From contig VJWN01000027.1 of assembly GCA_007644065.1 (NCBI GenBank), forward strand, positions 186,001-250,000: a DNA stretch of 64,000 nt. Direction: 5' to 3'. A program made the position numbers and the translations under genes. The notes under the pieces were generated by a model that did not search any database, was not told the DNA's origin, and was given only the letters and a program-made list of their open reading frames with translations. Within the stretch, counting starts at the first letter, position 1. Every line of letters begins with the position of its first letter. The DNA is from Margaritispora aquatica. Taxonomy: Eukaryota > Ascomycota > Leotiomycetes > Helotiales > Discinellaceae. Below are positions 12,141 through 23,647 of the stretch, in pieces.

Positions 12141-12147
12141 TTTTTTT
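12141..12147 (+). terminator. Pol III terminator of tRNA-Ala
   Basis: A run of seven T begins 12 bases after the tRNA 3' end, as expected for RNA polymerase III termination. Confidence 0.75.
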
Positions 12148-12426
12148 GACAATTTTTTCTTCTTTTCACTGTAGCTGTGCCGAGATTTAGCCGAAATGGG
12201 CATCTAGCTAGTGGGGGATGTTTACATAGAACATGATCGCGCTCACAGAAAATAAGTGACGCACCAAACCCGCCAAAGCTAATGAATTCAACGACTATGC
12301 CCTAACTTTGAGCGTCCTTTGAATCAGCCACAATGCCTTCTAGTTTCCCAAAACATTTCTGTATTATATTGAACCTTCACTTCATCTAACGTCATTGGTT
12401 TAAGAGGAAGACAATTTTTGTTTGGA

Positions 12427-12755
12427 TTATTGCAAATGTTCAAAAAGAGGGTGACATTCTGGTGTGTCGGTTTTTGTTCGGAGGCTGGTGTGTCTTGGTC
12501 TACTGTTCAGAAATTCTACAATTCCTTCTGAATTGAAATCATCATAACCCAAGACTCTTTGTACAATCTTCGCTGGAACTCCCTGCCAAAGTGTATATTC
12601 ATAATATTTAGCTTCAAACATGGCCTCCTAAACATCTCAGCTCTATGCTAAAAGATGCTGAAGAGATTTGTGGGAATAACATGCTTGCACCCAAGCATCT
12701 CAAATTTCGTCTCGCCGGAATTGAAGAAACTGAATGCGACTGCTGTTTTCGCCAT
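12427..12755 (-). CDS. Possible small two-exon gene, unknown
   Basis: A tentative model: exon 1 12681-12755 (ATG at 12755) and exon 2 12427-12627, joined by a 53-nt intron (donor GTTATT, acceptor TTTAG) to give 91 aa. The second exon has a protein-like stretch (LWQGVPAKIVQRVLGYDDF). No signal peptide or known domain is visible, and the donor is weak. It could equally be a fragment of an old gene or a chance frame. Confidence 0.25.
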
Positions 12756-13445
12756 GATTATTGATGAGTTTTAACAGAGGAATATTGAAAACGTGAGACG
12801 AAACATTCACATGCAATGCAATGGAAGTGATGAAATGAAATTCCACGTGACCAAAAAGAGTCGCCAAAGAAACGGAAGTTTTTGAACGGAGGAATCATAC
12901 ATCCAAAGTCAACCAAAAGCTAGTAAGATCCTTTTTGTGTAATTTAGTTCCAATTCATCACGTTAGTTAGAAGTTAAAGCTACTTCATACCGACCTAGAG
13001 TGTGTGGTATTAGCGGGCATGACATGCTATTTGTCACTAAATATCCCAATGCTGTCGGCACGGGCGCTTATGGAATCAAGTTTTTTCAAGATACGTTGAC
13101 CTATATCGCCAGGTTAAAGAATAGGTTTGATACTATCGGCGTGCTCGCTGTCTACGTTTGTGGCCCAATACACTAAGTCACATATTGAAAGTCCCGAAGT
13201 GACTAAACAGAAATGATAATGCTTGACTGATTTGAAAACACTGAGTATTGTACAAATCAACCCTATCTTGAATGGACTGCATAGCCATAAAATTCTATCC
13301 ATACTTCCGAATCTCCACTCAGCAGCCATCAGATTGACATTTCAGTCATACGGCAGTGCGAAACTACACAACGTAAGCATGTACTTTCAAAAGGTTAGCG
13401 AGAAGGGAAACTTAGCAACTTACCAGATCTGAAAACTCCTCCTAC
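12756..13445. other. Intergenic, nothing recognised
   Basis: AT-rich spacer between the tentative small gene and the first secreted cysteine-rich gene. Short open frames at 13114-13432 overlap on opposite strands and show no gene-like signal. Confidence 0.45.
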
Positions 13446-13817
13446 TTATGGGCACGCAATTCCAACCTTGCGACTGATCGAGCAGCAGTCAGCATCACAT
13501 TGTGCAGCCGTCACGCCACGGTTGCGGCAGAAGTCAGCCTCATATTCCGTCGTATAGCACGCATCTCCACCACGATGTTGATTCTCGCATCCACTGAGTC
13601 CGTTATCTTTTCCTCCCCAGCAGCAATCTCTAGAAAACAAGACTAGTCAGTCCTTCAACTCCCAAAATTACAGTGTATACTACTCACTGGCCCAAATTGC
13701 ACTGTTACTGTCATTAGCTGGGTATTGTGGCTCCATGTGTCAGAGACAACTTACAGCCAGTCCAGTTTGGACGAAAGCAGCCATAACGGCGGTGAGGAGA
13801 AGTGCCTTGATTTGCAT
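13446..13817 (-). CDS. Small secreted ten-cysteine protein, copy A
   Basis: Exons on the minus strand: 13755-13817, 13688-13701 (a 14-nt microexon) and 13446-13629; 86 aa. Exon 1 encodes exactly a 21-residue signal peptide (MQIKALLLTAVMAAFVQTGLA). The mature part has ten Cys, starting CNLGQDCCWGGKDNG and ending QCDADCCSISRKVGIACP, consistent with five disulfides. The acceptor before the microexon is fixed because the AG six bases earlier would put a stop in frame. It belongs to a four-member family in this window (others at 15207, 30012 and 31862). It differs from the plus-strand copies by having an intron inside the CNxGQ-DCCW block and none further on. No named family is recognised. It may be an effector-like or antimicrobial-type peptide; that role is inference. 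Confidence 0.8.
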
Positions 13818-15206
13818 CTTGAGGATGGTTGTGTTTAGAGATTTGAAAGTGCGTTTGTGAAAGTAATATTGATCTAATTGAGAAGTTGTGAATGTGTGAT
13901 GATGAAAGTAATGTTGTGAGCACAACTTCTCTCTTTAAAGCACTTCGAATCTTGGTATCTGCGATAAAACTCGTGGCATCTGTGTTAACACACTCTCTAC
14001 TTCTTCGTCAAACCTTCTATCAATACCAAGACTTATGGGTCCCAGCATTCATGCTCGATTACTTGAGACGTCACAATATAAAATTGAAGTATCCAGTATT
14101 CGATTAATGAGAAATCCATAGCCAAGATCTTTTGAAGTGACCAGATGCTGATCTCAGTGTAGTTGTATGAGATATGCGACCTATACGAGAAACTTTAATA
14201 GATGACAAGTTCAAGATACACCTGCATTGGGAAGTATAAGATTTATACGCAGTACAAAGGTTGATTAGGATCTACCAGACGTACCCTAAAGGGTGTTTGG
14301 CAAGGTTTCGCCAAGTTTGTCTGCATTTTTCCGTTGAACTTTAAATGATCGAAGTTCCGGGGAGCTTATTTTTTGGGACGAGTTTGATTTTTAAATTATT
14401 AACACACATGTTGTATCGTAACTACGAGTATGCATGGGTTAGGAGAGCAGATGAGATGAATGATAGGCCATCAGTCAGTCCCACCACACATTGTGGATTA
14501 TAGTCGGAAGCCGATGTAGTTTTTGTTCGCGGGAGTCGATAGGATAGGCTGAGCCACATTCGCTCTTGCGATTTCATGTTTCCTCTTGAGTGCCTAGAAT
14601 TTCGAGAGAAAGCGCTCGCATTCCTCGGATTCGCGGTTTCATGGCGCAGTAGCAGGTTTTTGAGACGAACCTTCACACAGCCAAGCTTTACCGACAATGA
14701 AAAGATCAGCATGAAACCCCGTGATCTGAACCTTAAATGGCTGATCCCCCTCGACTGGGCAAACTTGAGCTTGGCTTTCAATCAAAGTAACCTCACCAAT
14801 CTCGTGCATAAAACTTATACGGGCTAGCTAAAAACTCCGAAACACCGCACCACCAAAAGATCATGCTGCTTCATTACACAAAGAATTTTTAGACTCGAGA
14901 TATCACGAGGCACGCGACGTAGACATCAGGCAAATAGACATGGGTGGGCAGTGAATTTTCAGAACAAGAAGACAAACGCTGGGCATTCAATACGAAGTTG
15001 CCGATCAGAATACTCGAAGCGAGTCAAACTTATCCGAAAAGCTGTTCGCGATGTCCAATTGTGTTGTAAACGATTGACCTTCAATGTATAAGTAGCTACA
15101 GCTCCCACTAGATATCAATCTTCATCCGCTCACAGCATCATCTCAATCATCACATCAAACCATCCAACAACTTACTTACTCCCCTACTCATCTCACCAAC
15201 TTCATC
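13818..15206. promoter_or_regulatory. Shared divergent upstream region of secreted-protein copies A and B
   Basis: This is 1389 bp between two divergent start codons. It contains the 16-bp block CCAAGCTTTACCGACA at 14681-14696, which recurs identically at 31336-31351, in both cases 526 bp before the ATG of the plus-strand copy; flanking bases are also alike. Open frames in it (14422-14827) overlap on both strands and are not supported as genes. Confidence 0.55.
15086..15095 (+). promoter_or_regulatory. TATA-like element of secreted-protein copy B
   Basis: GTATAAGTAG lies 121 bp before the ATG. The identical decamer precedes copy D at 31725-31734. Confidence 0.5.
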
Positions 15207-15757
15207 ATGCAATTCTCCATCATCAAGTCTGCTCTTGCAGTGTTCGCATTCGCTTCAGTTGCAGCAGCTGTAAGTCTTTCACCTCCCTCCCCCGTCCCAT
15301 ACTCTTTGTCTTCACAAATGTTGCCCGGAAGCTGATAGATGTCACACAGTGCAACCCTGGCCAGGACTGTTGCTGGGGAGGAGAGGCTGGCGGATGGAAA
15401 GGATGCATGAACCAGTATGTCTAATTACCTTTCCTTCAGCTTTTGCAATTCTCCTAGGCGAGAACTCCAAAATACATCAGAGTGGAATGACGACATATCT
15501 TGAATTTGCCGACTTTGAGTGTACATCTTTAGCATAAGCACTAACAGTATACGCAGACATAACAATCTCTTCATTGAAGACCGTGATGCACGCTGTCAAC
15601 AGCTCAAGAACGACTGGTGCTCCAATCAAGGTGTCACCGAGGCTCAATGCGTAAGTTTCTGTACGCCTAGCGATTTGAGCAGTGTTTCTAATGAATGTGA
15701 CTATAGGATGCCGATTGTTGTGCTATCAGCACAGGTTATGGAAAGGCTTGCCCATAG
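15207..15757 (+). CDS. Small secreted ten-cysteine protein, copy B
   Basis: Exons: 15207-15269, 15350-15414, 15557-15650, 15707-15757; 90 aa. Exon 1 (63 nt) is a 21-residue signal peptide (MQFSIIKSALAVFAFASVAAA). The mature protein has ten Cys: CNPGQDCCWGG, WKGCMNQ, RCQQLKNDWCSNQGV, QCDADCC and GKACP. Exon lengths 63/65/94/51 are identical to those of copy D at 31862, and the proteins are close relatives. It lies divergent to copy A across a 1.39-kb spacer. No known family is recognised. High cysteine content, small size and secretion fit an apoplastic or extracellular peptide; function unknown. Confidence 0.85.
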
Positions 15758-16249
15758 ACGACTTATGAGCCATGGCTGAGCTGGAGTATGTTTTTTCTAA
15801 AAGGCGCCAGGCTTATGCGAGCTGGGATGGATGAGATATCTTATGTTGGCTGTCAACTTTCAGGTGTGCCTACTCAAGCTAGAATGTAAATTCGACATTC
15901 GAGAACCCTGCCAATAGAATTATTCTGCGCTCAACTTGTTGTGCTATTCCTCATTGGAATCTTGATATTAAGACTGTTTTCAGAAGGTTGGGTATTTTAG
16001 CACTCCCTATGCATTTGGAAAAATATCTACAACTGTGTCAACCTGAAATGAGGTTTGTGGCGTGTTTAACCATAATGATTGACAAAGTATCATTCTGTCT
16101 AAATCCGATTAGATTGATCTGTTCAGTAATCGCTAGTGTGACTAGCATAATTCGGAGATAAAGACCATCCACAATTATAAACAGATCCACCCAACACCCA
16201 CAATTCGGGCCTCGGAAATACCTAATACAGCAATCGTGACGCTCGACTC
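15758..16249. other. Intergenic, nothing recognised
   Basis: Convergent 3' flanks of copy B and the SDR gene. No gene, repeat or RNA is evident. Confidence 0.45.
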
Positions 16250-17243
16250 TTACCAAGCCTGTACCACATCGCGTCGAATAGGCATTCCCACATCGTGATC
16301 TCTCAATCCATCCACTACAGGCATGTCAGAAAATGCATCATCGGAGTTAGGGAGATTCGGACAACGAGATAATCGCTTCGGAAGAGAAATCACTTACCAA
16401 CATCACGGATGAATTCTCCACCTGCAGAGGGATGTCCCGCACCCATCTTCGACAATGCTTCCTGGCCAAATCCACCGAGACCTGTTGCGAGGAAACCCGG
16501 GGATATACAAAATACTTTGACCCCGTCTTCTCTCAAAACACGCTCCCAGTCTAGGATGAAGTTAGTTGAATGTTGGAAATCAGAGTGAAATCATCTCTTA
16601 CTGCGCATCATCATGTTCATGCCTGTCTTAGAGGACCGATAGGCAGCAATTTCAAATCCTGGAGGTTTGGGCCAGCCTTTCGCGGGTGCGATGTTCAAAC
16701 GAAAGTCGGCAAGTTCTGTTTCCTTCAACGCTGAGGTACCACTGGTAATGAAGAAAAGACGAGGCTCGGAGCTTTTGAGTAGGAGAGGAACGAATGTATG
16801 GGTCATCACTTGGGTGCCAGCAACGTTGGTGTCCCATGATTTGTTCCACATTTCACGCATGGTCATGTTGCCATTCACGAGTTCTCCATCATATGTGGCG
16901 CCTATGGAGTTGTCAGATGGGAAGAATGCATTCATATACAGGAGAACTGACCAGCATTGTTGATCAATACGTCTACCTTGCCATGAGACGCGGTGACAGT
17001 TTCGAAGGCCTCGGTGATGGATTCATCCGATGAGATATCGATCTTGAGTGTTGACATGGTAGACTTGCTGCTTGGATTCTCAGACTTAAGCGTATCAATT
17101 GCTGCTTGAGCTTTTTCTACAGATCGACCACCAACGATGATGTCGTACTGCTTGGATGCATGGTTGTAAAGTGCCTTTACTGTCTCGAAGCCGAGACCGG
17201 TATTGGCTCCTGTGATGAGGACGATTTGTCGTGTAGAAGCCAT
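16250..17243 (-). CDS. Short-chain dehydrogenase/reductase (classical SDR-like)
   Basis: Minus-strand exons: 16952-17243, 16602-16901, 16398-16550, 16250-16314; 269 aa. A Rossmann cofactor motif TGANTGLG lies at residues 11-18 and NNAG at 95-98. A Ser-containing strand ITSGTSALKE follows at about 149-158, then the catalytic YRSSK (Tyr185, Lys189). The C-terminal CISPGFLATGLGG matches the usual PG motif after the catalytic helix. The spacing between the Ser and Tyr motifs (about 34 residues) is longer than usual, because of an insert rich in Pro/Lys/Gly. The start MASTRQIVLITG was preferred to an in-frame ATG 51 bases upstream because SDRs begin close to the cofactor motif. It is an NAD(P)H-dependent oxidoreductase; the substrate cannot be predicted. 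Confidence 0.87.
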
Positions 17244-18643
17244 GATTGAGCGATATGTAATGAGATGGTTCCACTGAGTGATACCCGTTGGCAACTACGT
17301 TTATATGTCTCTGGATAATGGCAGGAAATGGGGAGCTGAACCCTCTACGGATATAAGCTAGTGTAAATTCCGAGCGGCTCGGCATTAGGTTAAGACCTAT
17401 CCACGGTCGTATGTTTTGAGGGTCATAGCTAGTTCTGTGCCACTTTATTGCATCTGTTGTTTGTTCTTTGAAGCATTTGAGCTGAAGTTATTGTAGTAAC
17501 TGAGTGACTTAAGTTAGACATCACCCCGCCAATACCAGGTAGCGGGGTCAGTTGTGAACTAATTACACCTTCAAATAATAGTTCCATGACTTTAACAAAA
17601 ATGAAGCCACATTGTTTCTATTTGACTTCAAACAATAGTACCCCAAGTCAATTTTCCCATAACCCTGTCGTAATACCAAACGAGGCACATAATGTCAGTG
17701 TATCCGCCCGTACAGTGGAGAAACAACTGTTCATTTCGTTCACTAACACCTTTAATGCGAAAGGTTCCCAATACTTAATCCCAACAATTGAGAGTCCGAT
17801 TGCGCAGAAATTTTATTGAAACTCCATCTTCCAGAATCTGTCATCGTCAGATTATCTTAGAGATATTTATATTATGTCAATATCTATTGCGTTGATATTC
17901 CATGGCGGAAGCACTTTGTTCCTTCGCTGTTCTATCACTAAATGGTATCGGCTATTTATCGGGTAAACACTAGAACCGATTTGGGTTCCGGCGGGCGCAC
18001 TAGTAAACGAGCCGGGCCGGTCTCTCGCCCGGTTGATTTCCGTGGTATTCGGGAGACTAGGGTTGGCTCCCGGGTCCGATCTTGCGTCGCTTCTCATTTA
18101 GACATTCTTGTACCATACCGCATTCGAAACACAACAGTTAAAAATTAGGTGGCAAAACCTCTTAAGCACTTCGCGCTCGCAGAATTTCGAACTAGGCTTG
18201 GATCCTGTAACGTCTCCTTTTTGCTCGAAGTATATTGACATACGACCAAGCAGCGTGATATGTCGAGCTTCTGTGGCACTTCAAGATCTGCCTCTAGGCA
18301 AAAATGATTGCATGATCATTCAGTTCATCCTTCTGAAGACTCTCTCAGTTTGAAATCCTAACACTGCGATGGGAAGACATTCATGATTTTGAGTAATCTC
18401 AAGAATTTTTTATTTTAGATAGCGACTGTGGTGATTATATATCTGTGAGTAACCTTAGCTGTCGAATTATCTCCTAAATCCCTAGAGGAATCTCTCTCGA
18501 AAAGTGACTGCGATCCTAACATCTCATATTATCTCCTCCACCAACTTCTCTCTTTCATTGTCTTTTGAGGGCACTCGAAACTCTGCCTGTGCAGATTCAA
18601 GTTGAATTGACTTGTAAGACAGGAATTTCTGGTGCAACGCCAC
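17244..18643. other. Intergenic with a GC-rich island
   Basis: Mostly AT-rich spacer. A sharply GC-rich stretch lies at about 17965-18090 (GCCGGGCCGGTCTCTCGCCC and similar), with a short open frame on the minus strand (17867-18097) that I cannot assign. It may be a fragment of a mobile element or other acquired DNA. No gene is supported. Confidence 0.4.
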
Positions 18644-20668
18644 TTAAGCATCATCAAGGACAACCATACCGCCTTGCTCGGTGACAGCTACTTTCTTCTT
18701 CTTGAGAGAAGCTTTGACTGGATGAGGATCATTGAAGATCTCGTCGAGCTCCTCAAGCTAATGTTTATCAGCATACGAGTTATGCAATGGGAAAATATAT
18801 GGGAGAATGCTTACAGTGCGGTTCTTGGTCTCTGGAATAGCAAAGTAGATCACGGTAGCTTGAATGGCACACCAGAGAGTAAAGACGATGTAAGTCTTCC
18901 ATCCAATGGCATCGAGACAGATTGGCCAGACATAGTTGTTGAACAAGCTGACGACGTTCATAAACAATCCTCCGAAAGCCATGCCCTTAGCTCTCATCTC
19001 GAAGCTCAGCACCTCGACGGGATATAAAGCCTGGAGGGGAGTGAAACCGATACTGTACACTGCACCGAAAATGAACTGGAATGCGAGAGTAGCGTTACCG
19101 GCAGCTTTGTTTGTCTTGTTTGACTGCGCGAAGATACTAGCCGCAACTGTCATGGCGAGCCAAGTGACTGCGCAGGCGATGTTTGAAAAGAGGAGCAGAG
19201 GGCGACGACCGACTTTGTCGACCATGGTGGCACCAACGAGAGCGAAGAAAAACTGTTGACAGGCGTTACCGAGGGAGAGATCGTTTTGTTCTGTATGTGT
19301 GTAAGTGAATGAAGAAGCGACAAAACCAAAGCCAAGCAGATCAGCCAAGGTAAGGAGACAGAGAGACATACGACGTTGCTCGGTAAACCCTGCGGTCGCG
19401 AATGCAGCTGATTGGAAGTAGGAGAGGACGGCTATGAGAACATCAGTTATGCTGATCAAGAGGCTCGACTCAGATGATTCTTACAATTTCCAGCGAGTTG
19501 GCCGAATGCTTGCACGCAGCAATTGCAGAAGATGCGGTAGGCAGATGACTTTGACTTGACTGATTATTTGTCAGTGTGCCTTCAAGAGAGGTGCATGTAG
19601 GCAACTAACAAAGCGCGCGGTAATCCCACCATCTCTTATCTGAGCCATCCATCTCCAGGTACTGTTCATACTCTGCAAGCTGGAGGGTTACCCAGATGCT
19701 GTCTGGATTTCCATCGCCATGGAATTTGGCGAGCATGGCCTTGGCTTCATCCTGACGGTTTCGAGTATAAAGCCAGCGTGGACTTTCGGGAAGGAAGAAG
19801 AAGAACAAGACGATCAATCCCGGGAAGAAAATTTGTGCCCAGATGGTCACTAGCCATGATGTCTTTCCTGAAAGTGTGTTGGTTCCGCGAGTCACACCAG
19901 TTGACAGAATGGATCCAGTGAACCTGTGGAGATGAGTGAGCTGGTAACTGTCAAGGGACAAGAATCTCACTTACCACCAGGTATTATAAAAAGCACCAAT
20001 TATTCCTCGGTAGGCTGGATGAGACACTTCAATGACATACATAGGTCCGGCAGACGAGGCGATAGTGACTCCAAATCCGGCGAGAAATCTACCGCCCATG
20101 AACATGGGAAGGCTACCATTGTTACCAGAGAGTCCCATGATGACCGTTCCAATGACAACGAAGATAGATCCAATGAACATGCCCCATCTGCGACCCCAGG
20201 TATCGATGGAAGGTCCTACGAATGGCAGAGCGACAACTCCTCCAATGGTGTACATATTCGTGACGATGCCAGCCCAAGCTCCCTATAATGGTGTCAGTGA
20301 TGCCTCTTGAACTCAAAGTCGCAGAGAGAATATGAAAAGAGAGCTGACCTGGTTCTTTCCTCCATATGTGTCGAGGAAGTGCTTGTTTTCCATGAGAGAG
20401 TTGAAGAGTGATCCATCGTAACCATTCATAGTCGAGCAGAAGAAACCGAGAATGCAGCAGGCATAGAGATACAGAGAGATTGCGCTGCGAGGCTTGGGAG
20501 GTTCCTTGTTGAGTGCCTCTTGGAAAGCTTCGTTGCCAGTGATCTCTTTGATAACCTTCTCATCCATAGTGTTGTGCTCCTGTGTTGTTAGTTTCATTCT
20601 GTTAACTCTCAACGGACCAGTTAACGAACCACCTGAGACACAACGTTGACTTCATCTGGAGAGCCCAT
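18644..20668 (-). CDS. MFS sugar transporter (lactose permease/hexose type)
   Basis: Eight minus-strand exons: 20633-20668, 20349-20579, 19975-20282, 19610-19923, 19485-19559, 19372-19431, 18815-19290, 18644-18757; 537 aa. The sugar-porter signatures are all present: NGYDGSLFNSL in TM1, DTWGRRWG between TM2 and TM3, GRFLAGFGV, PESPRWLY before the central loop, DKVGRRPLL, and PETKNRTLEELDEIF after TM12. A basic C-terminal tail (SLKKKK) follows. Twelve membrane spans are expected, in the plasma membrane, for proton-coupled uptake of a mono- or disaccharide. The MGSPDEVNVVSQ start on a 36-nt first exon is the weakest part of the model. Sugar specificity cannot be called. Confidence 0.9.
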
Positions 20669-23647
20669 TTTCAGCGATGCTGAGGGTTTTCGCTGCTATG
20701 GAGGATTCAACTTTTGTTGTAATGCCTCAAAGGAAGGGAAGACGATTGCTGGTTGATGAGAACAAACAGAGAGAGACTAGTTGTCATTTATAGTTGAGAA
20801 AAAGGAGCAGACATCTTCTGTAACGAAATGGCAATACCAAATCGCGAAAAGTCTCTGACTTCAAGTCCGTCGTCTGTTCGAATTGAGACACGACAGGTCT
20901 TTTGGAGATATCAGACCATGATAAGTGGTCAAGCTGATATGGCCTCAGAAGTTCCACTTATCAATTAATAAGTGCGGGTAGCTGAAAGCACTGAGTGGAT
21001 GGGTTGACGAGAGTAAACAATTTCAAGGAGAGATATCTCTACGTACATGGTCCCACTTAGACTAGCTTCAGAACAACGGCTACAGAGCAACCAAAAAAGC
21101 GCAACTGCCGTTCCCAATGCATCCCATTCTTACCTATGTCCTTTGAGTTGAATGTATCGAATTCAAATTGTGATCGAGATCCATAGCAGGTCCAACGGTA
21201 CTGCAAATTTGAATTTCAGACTATCTAAACATCAGCATACAATTCACTTGAAAAAACCACTTTAAATCCTATCATATTATGCTTTTCGACATGATCAAAG
21301 CTGATACTGCTCGTGTAAGACTCCACGAGACGCCCAAGAGTCCTTTCTCAAACCACGCTTAGTCGTCTCGCTTCCCAAGTTCAAGTCACATGAGTAATTG
21401 GGCCTCCTCTCCCAAGACCAAGCAACAACCCATAACAGTGAAACTAATAAACCTAATGCATTCATTGTTGAGCGTTCGATCCACTATACTACTCCATGTA
21501 GACACACGACATACGAGGAGAGGTAGACGAGAACCGAAGTACATTTGGCCCTCAGAATACCACCGAGGGGGGTGTACATCAATATAAGTACCATTTGGCC
21601 CTCAGAATACCACCGAGGGGGGTGTACATCAATATAAGTACCAGTCGCCCAACAGACGAGGTGCATGGCTAGCGTATTGCGGGGACGGTTGGGAACCGAG
21701 GAAGCGAATGGGAAGTAAGAAAACGTGGGGTTCCTTTGAAGCTTATCTGATATTTCGGGAGGATAGGAGTTATCTCCATCAATCAGCAGTGATTAAGACT
21801 TTCACCTTCGCTGTGCTGTGCATCACGAAAAGGCTTGAAACGAGCCCAATCTTATCCTCACCTCTTCTGGCTGCGTTGAAAGTAAGCGTTGGGTAAGACA
21901 CATCTGGTGGAATTGTATAGGTCAAACCTCAAAAGGCTTAGGAACTCCCGCAGCAAATAGTTTTCTCTGTCATATTAGGACATGCCGACATAAATTCGAA
22001 ACAGCTAATCCTCGGTGCTTCCACCAAAACACTAAAGTCAGTCATGGGCGATTTCAAAATCCTCGCTTAAGCTCGCCCTCGCTATGTCCCGATGCGGCTC
22101 GTGAAACCCCATGTCAATATGCGGCACACGATAGGTGTCGTGACTTATTTTCCAAATAGCCTAAGTGATGGATAAGACCTTACCAATCGCTTTGTTGTAT
22201 CACATTCAAAAATTTCCAAAAGAAGCTTTCCCGTCTCGTGAAAGGTATTTGTTGGCGACATTCATCACTCTCTTGACAGAAAAGCTTGCCACTTGAGTAA
22301 AGACTCTAAATCAACTCCAGCTGATGTCACAATTTCAAATCGCCGAGCTGCTCGAGCGCTTGCGGCTCAGTGTTGGTTGATTGTGGATGAATGCAAGCTA
22401 TTTAGCCTCAGTGGTGCACAGACTCTCCTTGAGCTGCTGTGCTCGGGTTTGCCTCATTCGGTATTTTGCGGTTGATTTATCGACCGGATTACTCTATGAT
22501 GCAATAATATGAGCGAGTTTCAGCTCAGTACAAGTGTGGGCTCAATGGTAGCTTGGTCAAATGAGCGTTGCGATCCTAGCTTGATCACGGGTTTGCCAGT
22601 CAAGACTCGCTTAGATCACTTCAATTCAATTTAAATTGAAAAAGGACGCTGCTCTGAGATATCAGCATGTTGTCAGACCACAACTTGGACACGTGCGAAA
22701 GCTATATTTTATTCTCCATCGTTTCTCGAAGTACATTAGAGAATGTTGCCAAGATGAGAGAGAGTTTCTGTGTGACTGTATCTTGTGATTATCACTCTAC
22801 ATCAGTCTACTATTCTCAAGCGAAGCCCTTCCGGGACAAAGCAAAGATCATAGATATAATGCGTTGTTCGTCACCCTCTTCTCCTCTGGATATGCAATAA
22901 ATTGTCGCGCATTCTCTTCCGGTGTCCATCTCACTTGACCAGTCTCAGTATTTGTGTCAAACACCAAGCCATATCTTGGAGTCGCAGTATCAGACCTCTG
23001 GATATCTGAATCTGATCACATGAACAATTGCTTTCTAGTGGTTGGAGATGGTTGCTTCATCCAGAAAATCGTCTCTACTCAGCCTCCCGTGGTTGTGCTT
23101 TCAATGACGAAAAAATATTATTCTAGAATAATATAGGAGATAAAATGTTTGAGGTGAGCGTCCCCACTCAACAGCGTAAAGACAAACTTTGTATCAAGGC
23201 ATTATTCCGTATAGTTGCCACGTGCATGCAATAGTCAAACTTACCTTAGGTAGGTAAAAGCTACCTCTACTGCTAGCCAGTCTAAAGTAAAGGTGGCTAT
23301 TTCATTCGCAGGCATCATGTGACAGCTTACACAATGGGAGTCATGCTCGCTAGAGATCTTTGTTTTACGTTATCAGCCTCCCCCTTTTTTGCCGACCGTG
23401 CTACCAACAGTATCTATCCAATCCACCATCTTTGATTTATTTCGTGACTAAAGTCACACCAAAGAATACGAAACATGATCGCTATTCCAATAATCGCCTT
23501 CACGAACCCTGACGCGGCGTTAACGCATCTCGCGCATGTTGTGTAATCAGGTTAGTAATCAGACTCACGGGACTTGAACCTCAACCTCAACCTCACTTCC
23601 ATCCTTCATCAACTTCCTACATACCAACACAACACCTGGACATCACA
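20669..23647. other. 3-kb gene-poor region
   Basis: No gene is supported over ~3 kb. It contains the upstream region of the sugar transporter, a perfect 50-bp tandem duplication (separate entry) and a palindrome TTCAATTTAAATTGAA near 22625-22640. Short open frames here lack splice logic, domains and signal peptides. Confidence 0.5.
21542..21641. repeat. Perfect 50-bp tandem duplication
   Basis: Two identical, head-to-tail 50-bp units (21542-21591, 21592-21641), each starting CATTTGGCCCTCAGAATACC and containing CCGAGGGGGGTGTAC and AATATAAGTA. There is no mismatch between units, so the event is recent. Confidence 0.95.

Noticed and set aside
14422..14827. Open frames on both strands upstream of secreted copy B, partly similar to a frame at 31255-31443
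   Set aside because: The similarity is explained by duplication of the non-coding upstream region; frames are not conserved in length or phase.
23560..23615. GACTTGAACC resembling a minus-strand tRNA T arm
   Set aside because: The flanking bases do not pair into a T stem, and no acceptor or anticodon stem follows.
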